This document shows, one piece after another, positions 1 to 6,876 of a stretch of 34,187 nucleotides of DNA (its first letter is position 1; each line of letters starts with the position of its first letter). The stretch is from JAZQNC01 sp045536155 (GTDB lineage: Bacteria > Bacillota > Clostridia > Oscillospirales > CAG-272): positions 1-34,187 of the forward strand of contig JAZSMZ010000023.1 of assembly GCA_045536155.1 (NCBI GenBank). Reading direction: 5' to 3'. The translations under genes and the position numbers were made by a program. The notes under the pieces are model-generated. The model worked only from the letters and a program-made list of their open reading frames with translations. It ran no database searches and had not been told where the DNA came from.

Positions 1-471
1 ACTCCGCTTATGGTTCAGCTCCTTATCATGGGATTTGTAATTATGGTTCCGAAGGGAAACACCGAAACAGTTGTCTGCGCCATCATCACACTCGGTATCA
101 ACTCGGGTGCATACGTCGCCGAGATCGCGCGATCGGGTATCATGTCGATAAACGGCGGTCAGATGGAGGCGGGACGAAGCTTGGGTCTGAGCTACGTGCA
201 GACGATGTGGAAGATCGTCTTGCCGCAGGCATTCAAGAATATCCTTCCCGCACTCGGCAACGAGCTCATCGCCCTTTTGAAGGAAACGTCGCTTGTAACC
301 GTTATTGCCCTTCAGGACGTCACAAAGGCGGCGCAGGTCATCGTTTCAAAGACCTATACCGCTGTTATCCCTTACATAAGCCTTGCAGTTATATATCTCG
401 TTTTGGTTATGATAATTACCAAGCTTCTTGGTCTTCTTGAGAGGAGGTTGCGTGAAAGTGATGCAAGATAA
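1..471 (+). CDS. Polar amino acid ABC transporter, permease subunit (5' end outside window)
   Basis: This is the C-terminal part of an integral membrane permease of the HisM/GlnP type, which passes a polar amino acid through the membrane in an ABC importer. The frame is open from base 1, so the start lies upstream. The visible part holds the EAA loop (EAGRSLGLSYVQTMWKIVLP), the cytoplasmic coupling helix that docks on the ATPase, followed by the family-typical ALLKETSLV segment and a last hydrophobic helix (IPYISLAVIYLVLVMII). It overlaps the next gene, the matching ATPase, by about 11-20 bases, so the two are co-translated. The substrate cannot be read from this fragment. Confidence 0.93.
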   Translation, partial: TPLMVQLLIMGFVIMVPKGNTETVVCAIITLGINSGAYVAEIARSGIMSINGGQMEAGRSLGLSYVQTMWKIVLPQAFKNILPALGNELIALLKETSLVTVIALQDVTKAAQVIVSKTYTAVIPYISLAVIYLVLVMIITKLLGLLERRLRESDAR

Positions 472-1204
472 CAAATCGCCTCTTATCCGCGTGGTGGACC
501 TCAATAAAAAATTCGGCGACAACCACGTTTTGCACGACGTTTCGGAAACGATCTGCAAGGGCGAAAAGGTCGTAATAATTGGCCCCTCGGGAAGCGGTAA
601 GTCCACCTTTTTGCGCTCTCTTAATCTGCTTGAAACACCCACGTCGGGCGAGATATGGTTCGAAGACGAGCTTATAACAGACCCCAAGTGCAACATCGAT
701 ATGGTACGCCGCCGCATGGGCATGGTTTTCCAGCATTTTAATCTTTTCCCCCATCTTACGATAAGGAAGAACATCACTCTCGCGCCCGTAATGCTCGGAA
801 TTATGAGCCAGGAGGAAGCCGATGCCAATGCCGACAGACTTCTTGAACGAGTCGGACTCCGCGCAAAGTCGGAGGATTATCCCGGCAGCCTGTCGGGCGG
901 ACAAAAGCAGAGAATCGCCATCGTGCGCTCCCTTGCAATGAATCCGACTGTCATGCTCTTCGACGAGCCTACGTCGGCGCTCGACCCAGAAATGGTAGGC
1001 GAGGTTCTCGACGTAATGCGCGAGCTCGCATCGGACGGAATGACCATGGTCGTTGTAACCCACGAAATGGGCTTTGCACGCGAGGTGGGAACGAGGATTC
1101 TCTTTATGGATGAGGGAAAGATAGTCGAGCAGAATACTCCGCAGGAGTTTTTCGCAAATCCCCAAAATCCGAGAACGATCGAGTTCCTTTCAAAAGTGCT
1201 TTAA
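461..1204 (+). CDS. Polar amino acid ABC transporter, ATP-binding subunit (GlnQ/HisP type)
   Basis: The ATPase of an amino acid importer, 247 residues from the ATG at 461. Walker A is GPSGSGKST (residues 41-49), the Q-loop lies in GMVFQHFNLFPHLT, the signature is LSGGQKQR, Walker B is VMLFDEPTSALD and the switch His is in VVTHEMG. Length and motifs fit the GlnQ/HisP group. The SD AGGAGG at 442-447 is followed by in-frame GTG at 452, GTG at 458 and ATG at 461; the spacing is 4, 10 and 13 bases, so the exact start is uncertain. A terminator follows at 1219. Function is secure; the amino acid is not known. Confidence 0.95.
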   Translation: MQDNKSPLIRVVDLNKKFGDNHVLHDVSETICKGEKVVIIGPSGSGKSTFLRSLNLLETPTSGEIWFEDELITDPKCNIDMVRRRMGMVFQHFNLFPHLTIRKNITLAPVMLGIMSQEEADANADRLLERVGLRAKSEDYPGSLSGGQKQRIAIVRSLAMNPTVMLFDEPTSALDPEMVGEVLDVMRELASDGMTMVVVTHEMGFAREVGTRILFMDEGKIVEQNTPQEFFANPQNPRTIEFLSKVL

Positions 1205-1212
1205 TAAAAAGA

Positions 1213-2094
1213 TCAATGAGCGTCGCTGCCATACAGCGGCGCTTGTTTTTTTATTTTGGAAAGAGAGTCGCAGATAGAGTTCAGCTGACTCAGCTCATAG
1301 CTGTCGAGCGGGATCTTTTGCTTTTCGACGATGCCACGTTTTCCGATTACTGCAGGCAGAGCAAGGCAAATACCGCTGTGACCGTAGTCGCCCGACAGCA
1401 TGGAGACGGGAGTGAGTATTCTTCGTTCGTCATAAAGAACGGCACGGGCAAGATGTGCGGCCGAAAAGGCATGGCAAAGCGATGAGAGCGGGAAATTGAC
1501 CGCCTCGGACGATGTTTCGAGAAGCTTTTCGTAGGAATAGACATCGCGTGAATCGTCGATTATATCGAGTATGCTTTTTGATCCTACACCTCCCGAGCTC
1601 CAGGCAATAAAACCGTTTTTATCCGCTCCGATATAAAAAACACTCACGTCATGGGGTGAAATCGAAAAATATTTGCCGATCGCCAAGCGAAGAGAGGCGT
1701 TTTTGGTCACCATGTCGGTGGCCATACATTCGTTTTTACGTGTACTGATGTATCCGCTGCCGCATAGCACTGCCATGCATTCGTCTGACGATCCGACAAC
1801 GATAAAAACACCGTCAAAGCCGTTTTCCACGGCTTTTTTTGCAATGCTTTCGGCATCGGGAGAGTTTATGATCAATGCATCGCAGCCAAAAAGCAAATCA
1901 AAAGATGCGGCTTTGATATTTGTGCTGCTGTTCGAATTGTATATAGATGCTCGGATAAGTTGGTCCATGTTGAAATCAATAAGATTCATCTCGTCCGGTC
2001 GGGCGACAAGGGCGGCGATCGATGCCAGCATTCCGTTATCGCAGGATATAACTGCCAGCCGACGCGAATATTGATCCTTTAAAAAAAGTGACAT
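1213..2094 (-). CDS. Degenerate lactate/malate dehydrogenase-like protein, probably not catalytic
   Basis: 293 residues. The C-terminal part (about 215-285) has the L-lactate dehydrogenase pattern: RILTPVSMLSGDYGHSGICL, then ALPAVIGKRGI and a closing helix. Upstream order also follows the LDH fold. Key sites look replaced. The N-terminal strand (LAVISCDNGMLASIAA, 13-28) lacks the GxGxxG nucleotide loop. The usual NPxD segment reads SSDE (102-105). GEHGDS with the catalytic His reads GADKNG (156-161). By hand alignment the substrate Arg and catalytic Asp of the DxxR helix are also lost. The ATG has an AAAGGGG ribosome site. No clear promoter was found upstream. It may be a regulatory or orphan relative; the role is unknown. 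Confidence 0.65.
   Translation of the reverse strand: MSLFLKDQYSRRLAVISCDNGMLASIAALVARPDEMNLIDFNMDQLIRASIYNSNSSTNIKAASFDLLFGCDALIINSPDAESIAKKAVENGFDGVFIVVGSSDECMAVLCGSGYISTRKNECMATDMVTKNASLRLAIGKYFSISPHDVSVFYIGADKNGFIAWSSGGVGSKSILDIIDDSRDVYSYEKLLETSSEAVNFPLSSLCHAFSAAHLARAVLYDERRILTPVSMLSGDYGHSGICLALPAVIGKRGIVEKQKIPLDSYELSQLNSICDSLSKIKKQAPLYGSDAH
1219..1253 (+). terminator. Intrinsic terminator of the amino acid ABC operon
   Basis: AGCGTCGCTG (1219-1228) pairs with CAGCGGCGCT (1234-1243), one G-U pair, and is followed by TGTTTTTTTA. It begins 15 bases after the ATPase stop and lies inside the 3' coding end of the convergent LDH-like gene. Confidence 0.85.
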
Positions 2095-2251
2095 TGTGTC
2101 CCCTTTACTGTAATTTTTGCATTACCGTCTTTTACTTTTTGGCTTTATTGTGTGCAAAAACGGTGATAAATATTCGAAAAAACGTCTGCTGTTTTCAATA
2201 CAAGATACCATATTATGCAAGCTCTTTTTGAAACAAAAAGCGATTTAGATA

Positions 2252-2280
2252 TTGACATCAGATGATAATCCTGCTATAAT
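2252..2280 (+). promoter_or_regulatory. Consensus sigma-A promoter of the tandem lipoprotein genes
   Basis: TTGACA (2252-2257) and TATAAT (2275-2280) are exactly 17 bases apart, with a TGC extended -10 directly before the hexamer. Every hexamer base matches consensus, which predicts strong expression of the gene at 2315. Confidence 0.9.
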
Positions 2281-2314
2281 ATAGTCAACCATCACGAAAG
2301 GAATTTTTGATGAA

Positions 2315-3022
2315 ATGAAAAAGATTTTAGCCATTTTGCTTGTTTTCGCTATGACATTTGCAATAGTTGCTTGTGCAGAAGATAAGCCCAATGATTCAAC
2401 AGAAGACACCACAGTAGCAGATGTTGAAAACGACGACACTACTGTTGAAGAAGACACCACCGTTGAGGATACTACCGAAGAAGAGACTACCGAAGAGCTT
2501 GATCTCACTCCCGAGACCATCCCCTCCAACAACAACGACGGTTACGATTTCCTCTACATGCGTGACAGAAACAGCAATGCCGCTACCAATCCCTTGAACC
2601 TTCTTCCGAGTAAGGAAGTTGGTGTTCACATCAAGCTTGAAGAGGGTATAGTCGAAGCTGTTTGCTTTGCAGAGATTCCCAACTGGGGCGATGCTATCGG
2701 CGGATTCACCCTTAGCTTCTACGCTTGGAATACCGACTATAAGACCACCGTTGCAGGCGAACCCATCTGCGAGCAGGTATATGAGAGCATTCCTGATGCA
2801 AGCGAGCTTGTATACACTCCCTCTGTAGAAATTGGTCCCGGCGAATATCTCTTCCTCATCCACAACCCCGTAGATGAGAAGAATTCCGGTATCGGTATCT
2901 ACAACCAGCAGGCTTCCAATCTCGCTGACTCGAGATTTGTTGAAGGCTTCCTTAACGGTAAGTCCAACGCCAAGGTTGGTCCCGACGCATACTTTGTAAT
3001 CTACCTCCCCGAGCAGGAATAA
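2315..3022 (+). CDS. Secreted lipoprotein, copy 1 of a tandem family of unknown domain
   Basis: 235 residues. The N-terminus is a lipoprotein signal peptide (MKKILAILLVFAMTFAIVAC) with the lipidated Cys at 20. Residues about 22-60 form a Thr/Glu/Asp-rich spacer, probably an extended stalk. The rest (about 65-235) is a globular, probably beta-rich domain with GYDFLYMRDRNS, PNWGDAIGGFTLSFYAWNTD, GEYLFL, GIGIY and YFVIYLPE. I do not recognise this domain. It recurs in the next two genes. The SD AAAGGA (2297-2302) lies 12 bases before the ATG and 7 bases before an overlapping two-codon ORF (ATG AAA TGA at 2310). The promoter is near-perfect, and the neighbouring ECF sigma pair points to an envelope role (inference). 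Confidence 0.88.
   Translation: MKKILAILLVFAMTFAIVACAEDKPNDSTEDTTVADVENDDTTVEEDTTVEDTTEEETTEELDLTPETIPSNNNDGYDFLYMRDRNSNAATNPLNLLPSKEVGVHIKLEEGIVEAVCFAEIPNWGDAIGGFTLSFYAWNTDYKTTVAGEPICEQVYESIPDASELVYTPSVEIGPGEYLFLIHNPVDEKNSGIGIYNQQASNLADSRFVEGFLNGKSNAKVGPDAYFVIYLPEQE
2474..2520 (+). repeat. Linker repeat, copy 1
   Basis: This 47-base segment of the first lipoprotein gene matches 3255-3301 in the second at 44 of 47 positions. It encodes the end of the acidic Thr-rich stalk and the start of the shared domain (TEEETTEELDLTPETI). The surrounding sequence has diverged much more. Confidence 0.85.
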
Positions 3023-3037
3023 TCAAACATTAAAATT

Positions 3038-3071
3038 AAAACGGCTGACGTATTTTTCGTTGGCCGTTTTT
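3038..3071 (+). terminator. Intergenic terminator or attenuator between lipoprotein genes 1 and 2
   Basis: A 13-bp stem, 3038-3050 with 3058-3070, including two G-T pairs and a 7-base loop, ends in TTTTT. It sits between two same-strand paralogues with no promoter visible between it and the next start. It therefore probably acts as a partial terminator that lowers expression of the downstream copies. A-rich sequence before the stem could also make it work on the other strand. Confidence 0.7.
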
Positions 3072-3098
3072 GTAAAGTTTTTACTTAAGGAGTTTTTT

Positions 3099-3797
3099 AT
3101 GAAAAAGCATCTTGCACTCATGCTGTCTCTTCTTATGCTTTTGACCTTTGCATCCTGCAATAGTGATATAGACAGCGGCGATGAAGAAACAACAGTTGAC
3201 GAAACTACCGTAGCAGACGAACAAACCGATAAAGAAGAGGTAACCGCGGAAGTTACCGAAGAAGAGACTACCGAGGAGCTGGATCTCACCCCCGAGACCA
3301 TTCCGTCAAATAACAGCGACGGCTACAGCATTCTTCGAATGCACGATCAGTATAGCTCAGTTGCTCAGAATCATATGACGCTTCTCCCCGCAAAGCAGAT
3401 AGGTATTCATTTCGTCGTTGATAAAGGAATTCTTGAAGCGGTTGTGCTTGAGGGCGTTCCGAGCTGGGGCAACGATGTAGGAGGATTCACTGTAAAGATC
3501 TTTGCGTGGAACACCGACTATAATACAACTGTTGCTACAGATCCGATCGAAGAGCAGGTGCTCGACAATATTCCCGATATGGGCGAGGCCGTTTTTACGC
3601 TCGACAATAAGGTCGGAGCCGGTGAGTATCTCTTCCTCATCTGCGACGCATTTGACGAAAGCGGAAGCGGTATCGGCATATGCAATCAGACCTCAAATGT
3701 CAACGACGACAGATTTATCGAAGGATTTATCAACGGCAAGGCAAATGCAAAGGTTGGTCCTACCGGATATTTTGTTATTTACGTACCTGCAGAGTAA
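3099..3797 (+). CDS. Secreted lipoprotein, copy 2 of the tandem family
   Basis: 232 residues from the ATG at 3099, chosen because TAAGGAG (3086-3092) lies 6 bases upstream and a lipoprotein signal peptide (MKKHLALMLSLLMLLTFASC, Cys 20) begins exactly there. An acidic Thr-rich stalk (about 22-58) leads to the same unrecognised domain as copy 1: GYSILRMHDQYSS, PSWGNDVGGFTVKIFAWNTD, GEYLFLICDAFDESGSGIGI, GPTGYFVIYVP. The Trp, GGFT, WNTDY and GIGI positions are kept in all copies, so they probably form the core or a binding face. No internal promoter is seen, so it is probably transcribed from 2252 through the stem at 3038. Confidence 0.87.
   Translation: MKKHLALMLSLLMLLTFASCNSDIDSGDEETTVDETTVADEQTDKEEVTAEVTEEETTEELDLTPETIPSNNSDGYSILRMHDQYSSVAQNHMTLLPAKQIGIHFVVDKGILEAVVLEGVPSWGNDVGGFTVKIFAWNTDYNTTVATDPIEEQVLDNIPDMGEAVFTLDNKVGAGEYLFLICDAFDESGSGIGICNQTSNVNDDRFIEGFINGKANAKVGPTGYFVIYVPAE
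3255..3301 (+). repeat. Linker repeat, copy 2
   Basis: Partner of 2474-2520 with three mismatches, all at third codon positions. This suggests recent duplication, gene conversion or constraint limited to the stalk/domain junction. Confidence 0.85.
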
Positions 3798-3849
3798 TTG
3801 ATGTTTGATGTAAAAGCGTCTGTTATTACTATTATTGATGGAGTTTAAA

Positions 3850-4401
3850 ATGGATCCTAATATTGGATACGAAGAATTAGATATGTCAGCGGAAACTATC
3901 CCGAGCAGAGTGAAAGACGGATACGATTTCATTTTTATGCGTGACAGAAAGAGTGATGCTCCCTATCTGCCCATGAATCTCCTTCCCGATACCGAGGTGG
4001 GTATCAGATTCAAGGTTGAAAAAGGAGTGCTCGAGGCAGTATTTTTCGAGAGCATACCCAGCTGGGCAGACAATGTCGGTGGGTTCACGATCCGCATATA
4101 TAAATGGGATACCGACTATAGCACAACGGTTTTATCAAAGGCAATCTGCGAAAAAAAGTTTGAGAATATCCCCGATGTTTCCGAGCTTACTTATGTGCCG
4201 AACGAGAAGATCACTGAAGGCGAATATCTCGTTTTGGTGTGTGAGCCCGAAGATGCAGCAGGCAGCGGTATTGGTATATATACCCACGCTCCGAATGTCG
4301 CTGATAAGCGTATCGTTGAGTATTATGTCAACGGTAAACTCGATTCTAATTTAGGCCCCGGCGGATATTTTGTAATATATCTGCCCGAGAAAAACAAATA
4401 A
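3850..4401 (+). CDS. Copy 3 of the tandem domain family, without signal peptide or stalk
   Basis: 183 residues from the ATG at 3850, where GGAG (3840-3843) lies 6 bases upstream; an ATG at 3838 is in frame but has no SD. The protein starts almost directly with the shared domain (YEELDMSAETIPS, then GYDFIFMRDRKS, PSWADNVGGFTIRIYKWDTD, GEYLVLVCEPEDAAGSGIGI, GPGGYFVIYLPE). It has no signal peptide and no Thr-rich stalk. The 52 bases before it hold no remnant of one, so the N-terminus seems deleted rather than frame-shifted. The domain itself is intact with no internal stop. It may act in the cytoplasm, leave by another route, or be a recent 5'-truncated duplicate. Confidence 0.82.
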   Translation: MDPNIGYEELDMSAETIPSRVKDGYDFIFMRDRKSDAPYLPMNLLPDTEVGIRFKVEKGVLEAVFFESIPSWADNVGGFTIRIYKWDTDYSTTVLSKAICEKKFENIPDVSELTYVPNEKITEGEYLVLVCEPEDAAGSGIGIYTHAPNVADKRIVEYYVNGKLDSNLGPGGYFVIYLPEKNK

Positions 4402-4412
4402 AAGGATATATT

Positions 4413-4442
4413 AAAGACGGCGGTCGTATGACCCCGTTCTTT
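4413..4442. terminator. Stem-loop between convergent genes
   Basis: AAAG-ACGG-C-GGTC pairs with GACC-CCGT-T-CTTT, 12 pairs with one bulged base on each side and a GTAT loop. It lies between the end of copy 3 and the end of the anti-sigma gene. It has no long T-run on either side, so its strength is uncertain. Confidence 0.55.
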
Positions 4443-4449
4443 GACATGT

Positions 4450-5103
4450 TTATTCAGTTACTGTTTCTTCGTGAATTATTTCTTCAAATGCCATCTCATC
4501 ACCCGTATTGTTCGGAACCGTGGGTGATATAATGTACTCATCAACCGACGAAAGATCTGCCTCGGGATTCAAAATTGTGTAATAATGTGTGGTTGTCAAA
4601 GCGTCTCCTTTGTCTATGAATTTCAGCGCAACTGCAATGTCGCTTACCACACCGTCAATAGAATATACATCTGCACGAAGCATTTCTTCGTTCAGACGCA
4701 CTCCGTCGCGACTTATCCAAAATGCATGAACGGTTACATCTTCCAATTTGTTGGATATATTTTGCTCTGGAATAACCTTGCCCGAAAAATATGTTGAATA
4801 TTTTCCGTCCACCACCTTGTAGTTGTAAACCTTTTCGAGATACCCTTCACCGCCGATCTCCGTCGTATCGGTACTGTCGTAGGCAGTGTCCTCTTGAGTG
4901 GTATCTTCTGTAGGCGGAATCGGAGAAATTTGTTCTTTGAAAAAGTGCGGGAGCGCAAAAATCGCCGCGATAACAATTGCAAACGAAGCTGCCATAATAG
5001 CAATCTTGTCCCAAACAGGCCGACTTTTTTTATATTCTTCCGATTCATTTAAATATTTGTCGTCAATATCCCCGATGATATCTGCAAATACTTCTTTTTT
5101 CAT
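4450..5103 (-). CDS. Probable membrane anti-sigma factor partner of the ECF sigma factor
   Basis: 217 residues. A short cytoplasmic N-terminus (1-31, MKKEVFADIIGDIDDKYLNE) is followed by one membrane helix (about 33-53, IAIMAASFAIVIAAIFALP), a Thr/Asp/Glu-rich linker (about 60-85) and an extracytoplasmic domain (about 86-217) that I do not recognise. Its start overlaps the stop of the sigma gene by four bases (ATGA), the usual arrangement of an ECF sigma factor and its membrane anti-sigma factor. No zinc-binding anti-sigma motif is visible, so the call rests on position and topology. The acidic Thr-rich linker resembles those of the convergent lipoproteins. Confidence 0.65.
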   Translation of the reverse strand: MKKEVFADIIGDIDDKYLNESEEYKKSRPVWDKIAIMAASFAIVIAAIFALPHFFKEQISPIPPTEDTTQEDTAYDSTDTTEIGGEGYLEKVYNYKVVDGKYSTYFSGKVIPEQNISNKLEDVTVHAFWISRDGVRLNEEMLRADVYSIDGVVSDIAVALKFIDKGDALTTTHYYTILNPEADLSSVDEYIISPTVPNNTGDEMAFEEIIHEETVTE

Positions 5104-5660
5104 AATTCAAAACCCTCCTTTATAAGGTAACTGTGCAATTTTTCGCGTATGCGTTTGAGAATCATTGGCAGATTATTTGCGGGAAGCGAGAAACGTTGTG
5201 CAATGCTGTCAATACTGTCAAAAAAGAAATAACGTCTGACAAATATTGCACGCCTTTCCTTCGGTAATTTCGAAAGGAAGGTATTGATGGCATTGGCCAG
5301 CTCTTTTCTTTCAAAAACATCTTCTGGTGTGTCACCGCCCGATATGCATTCACCAATCTCATCAAGTATTATTGGCATGGAGCCGCTTCCGCGCTTGTAG
5401 GCGTTTTTTCTTTTGTACTTATTTAGTGACAGATGACGGGTGATTTTGCCGAGATATGCTGACAACACCGATGGTTTTAGCGGCGGAATGGTATTCCAGG
5501 CATTCAAATATGTATCACTGACACACTCTTCAGCATCTTCAGAATTGTTTAAAATATTGTTTGCAATATATGCGCAGTAATTGCCGTATTTGTCTGCCGT
5601 TGCTTTGATGGCAAGTTCGTCTCTGTTCCAATACAGTTCAATTATCTCTCTGTCTTCCAT
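5100..5660 (-). CDS. RNA polymerase ECF-type sigma-70 factor
   Basis: 186 residues, usual for an ECF factor carrying only regions 2 and 4. Region 2 spans about 10-85, with YIANNILNNSEDAEECVSDT and YLNAWNTIPP matching the conserved core-binding helix. Region 4 spans about 125-180, with FLSKLPKERRAIFVRRYFFF and the helix-turn-helix DSIDSIAQRFSLPANNLPMI that reads the -35 element. Its stop overlaps the anti-sigma start (ATGA). The start is ATG with only a weak SD (GTGGTGA). The targets are unknown; the lipoprotein family across the intergenic region and its own operon are candidates, but the lipoprotein promoter looks sigma-A-like. Confidence 0.9.
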   Translation of the reverse strand: MEDREIIELYWNRDELAIKATADKYGNYCAYIANNILNNSEDAEECVSDTYLNAWNTIPPLKPSVLSAYLGKITRHLSLNKYKRKNAYKRGSGSMPIILDEIGECISGGDTPEDVFERKELANAINTFLSKLPKERRAIFVRRYFFFDSIDSIAQRFSLPANNLPMILKRIREKLHSYLIKEGFEL

Positions 5661-5731
5661 TTTGTCACCACGCTTTCATGTTGTATTCACCTTTATACAC
5701 AACTTTTTTTCGAAAATATAACACATTCCTT

Positions 5732-5762
5732 AAAAAAAGAGGCATTTTTCAATGCCTCTTTT
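5732..5762 (-). terminator. Intrinsic terminator of galM
   Basis: Read on the minus strand, AAAAGAGGCAT pairs with ATGCCTCTTTT (11 bp, 6-base loop), then a run of seven T. It starts a few bases beyond the galM stop. Confidence 0.9.
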
Positions 5763-5767
5763 CAAAT

Positions 5768-6784
5768 TTATGCGTTTTTGAATCTGTATTCGGTAGTAAA
5801 GTCGTATACTTCGTTTGCGCGCAGTGTGCAGGAAGGGAAGTGCGGCTGATTCGGCGAGTCGGGCGCATATTGCGTTTCCATGCAGAACGCGTGGTGTATA
5901 ATCTGTTTTCTGCCGCCCTTGAAAGGATATTCGCCGTTCATTACGTTGCCGGTATAAAGCTGGAGCGAGGGACAGCTTGTCCACACTTCCATGCAGCGTC
6001 CGCATTCTTCTTCGCGCACTTCGGCAACCTTTTCAAACCGTCCTTCGTTTTTCAGCACGTAGTTGTGGTCAATGTACTCGGTCATGGGGGTGAGCGAGGT
6101 CAGATCAAACATCGTACCGCGAACAGCATAGTTGTTTCCTGTAGGAATAAGGTTGTCGTCTACCTCGGTAATGTAATCGGAATTGATATGGCAAAGGTGA
6201 TTTTTGATGTCGCAGACGGCATATCCCGACAGATTAAAATAGCTGTGGTTGGTGAGATTGCAGATGGTGTCCTTGTCGGATACGGCTTTGTAGTTTATCG
6301 AGAGCGTATTGGCGTTGTCAAAAGTATAGGTGACGGTGACCTTCAGCGTGCCGGGGAAGCCTTCCTCTCCGTCGGGACTCGTGTATTCGAGAGTCAGCTT
6401 ATCGCAGCAGTCAAGCTCGGCAGGTGTAACTGACCATATCTTTTTGTCAAAGCCGGCATTGCCGCCATGAAGATGAGATATGCCGCGCTCATTTTTGGCA
6501 AGGATATATTCAACTCCGTTAAGGGTGAATTTGCCGTCGGCGATTCTGTTGCCGTAGCGTCCGATAAGCGCGCCCTGGTATCCCGCGCTGACGAGATAAC
6601 CCTTTATATCGTCGTAGCCGCAGACGATATCGTCGATCTTGCCGCTGCGATCGGGAATGTTAAGCGACTGCACGATGCCGCCGTAGTTGAGTATTCTTAC
6701 CGATGCGCCATTGCTGTTCGTCATAGTGTAGGCAACGACTTCGCGTCCGTCGTCGAGAGTGCCGAAAACAGATGTCTTGATCAT
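5768..6784 (-). CDS. galM: Aldose 1-epimerase (mutarotase)
   Basis: 338 residues, the normal length. The enzyme interconverts alpha and beta anomers of galactose, glucose and related sugars in the cytoplasm, feeding the Leloir pathway. The catalytic residues of the family are visible: His in HLHGG (about 106), His in NHSYFNL (about 180) and the general-base Glu in FCMETQYAPDSPNQ (about 303). The substrate-holding GRYGNRI lies at 75-81. The start has an AGAGG ribosome site 8 bases upstream. No other galactose gene is nearby, so it is probably a stand-alone housekeeping copy. Confidence 0.95.
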   Translation of the reverse strand: MIKTSVFGTLDDGREVVAYTMTNSNGASVRILNYGGIVQSLNIPDRSGKIDDIVCGYDDIKGYLVSAGYQGALIGRYGNRIADGKFTLNGVEYILAKNERGISHLHGGNAGFDKKIWSVTPAELDCCDKLTLEYTSPDGEEGFPGTLKVTVTYTFDNANTLSINYKAVSDKDTICNLTNHSYFNLSGYAVCDIKNHLCHINSDYITEVDDNLIPTGNNYAVRGTMFDLTSLTPMTEYIDHNYVLKNEGRFEKVAEVREEECGRCMEVWTSCPSLQLYTGNVMNGEYPFKGGRKQIIHHAFCMETQYAPDSPNQPHFPSCTLRANEVYDFTTEYRFKNA

Positions 6785-6813
6785 TTTAAATTCCTCTTTT
6801 TAGTCTTATGAAT

Positions 6814-6858
6814 AAATCCGCCGTTTTAGATTGTAAAAAGGCGGATTTTTGTTTTTTT
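6814..6858. terminator. Stem-loop with T-run between typA and galM
   Basis: AAATCCGCC (6814-6822) pairs with GGCGGATTT (6840-6848). A T-rich run (TTGTTTTTTT) follows on the plus strand; on the minus strand, where typA ends just before, only TTTATT follows. It probably ends typA transcripts, with a weaker T-run on that side. Confidence 0.6.
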
Positions 6859-6876
6859 CATTTATCGGGCGAAAAA

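Noticed and set aside
5678..6433. A 251-codon plus-strand frame running opposite galM
   Set aside because: galM is well supported; the frame crosses the galM terminator and has no ribosome site.
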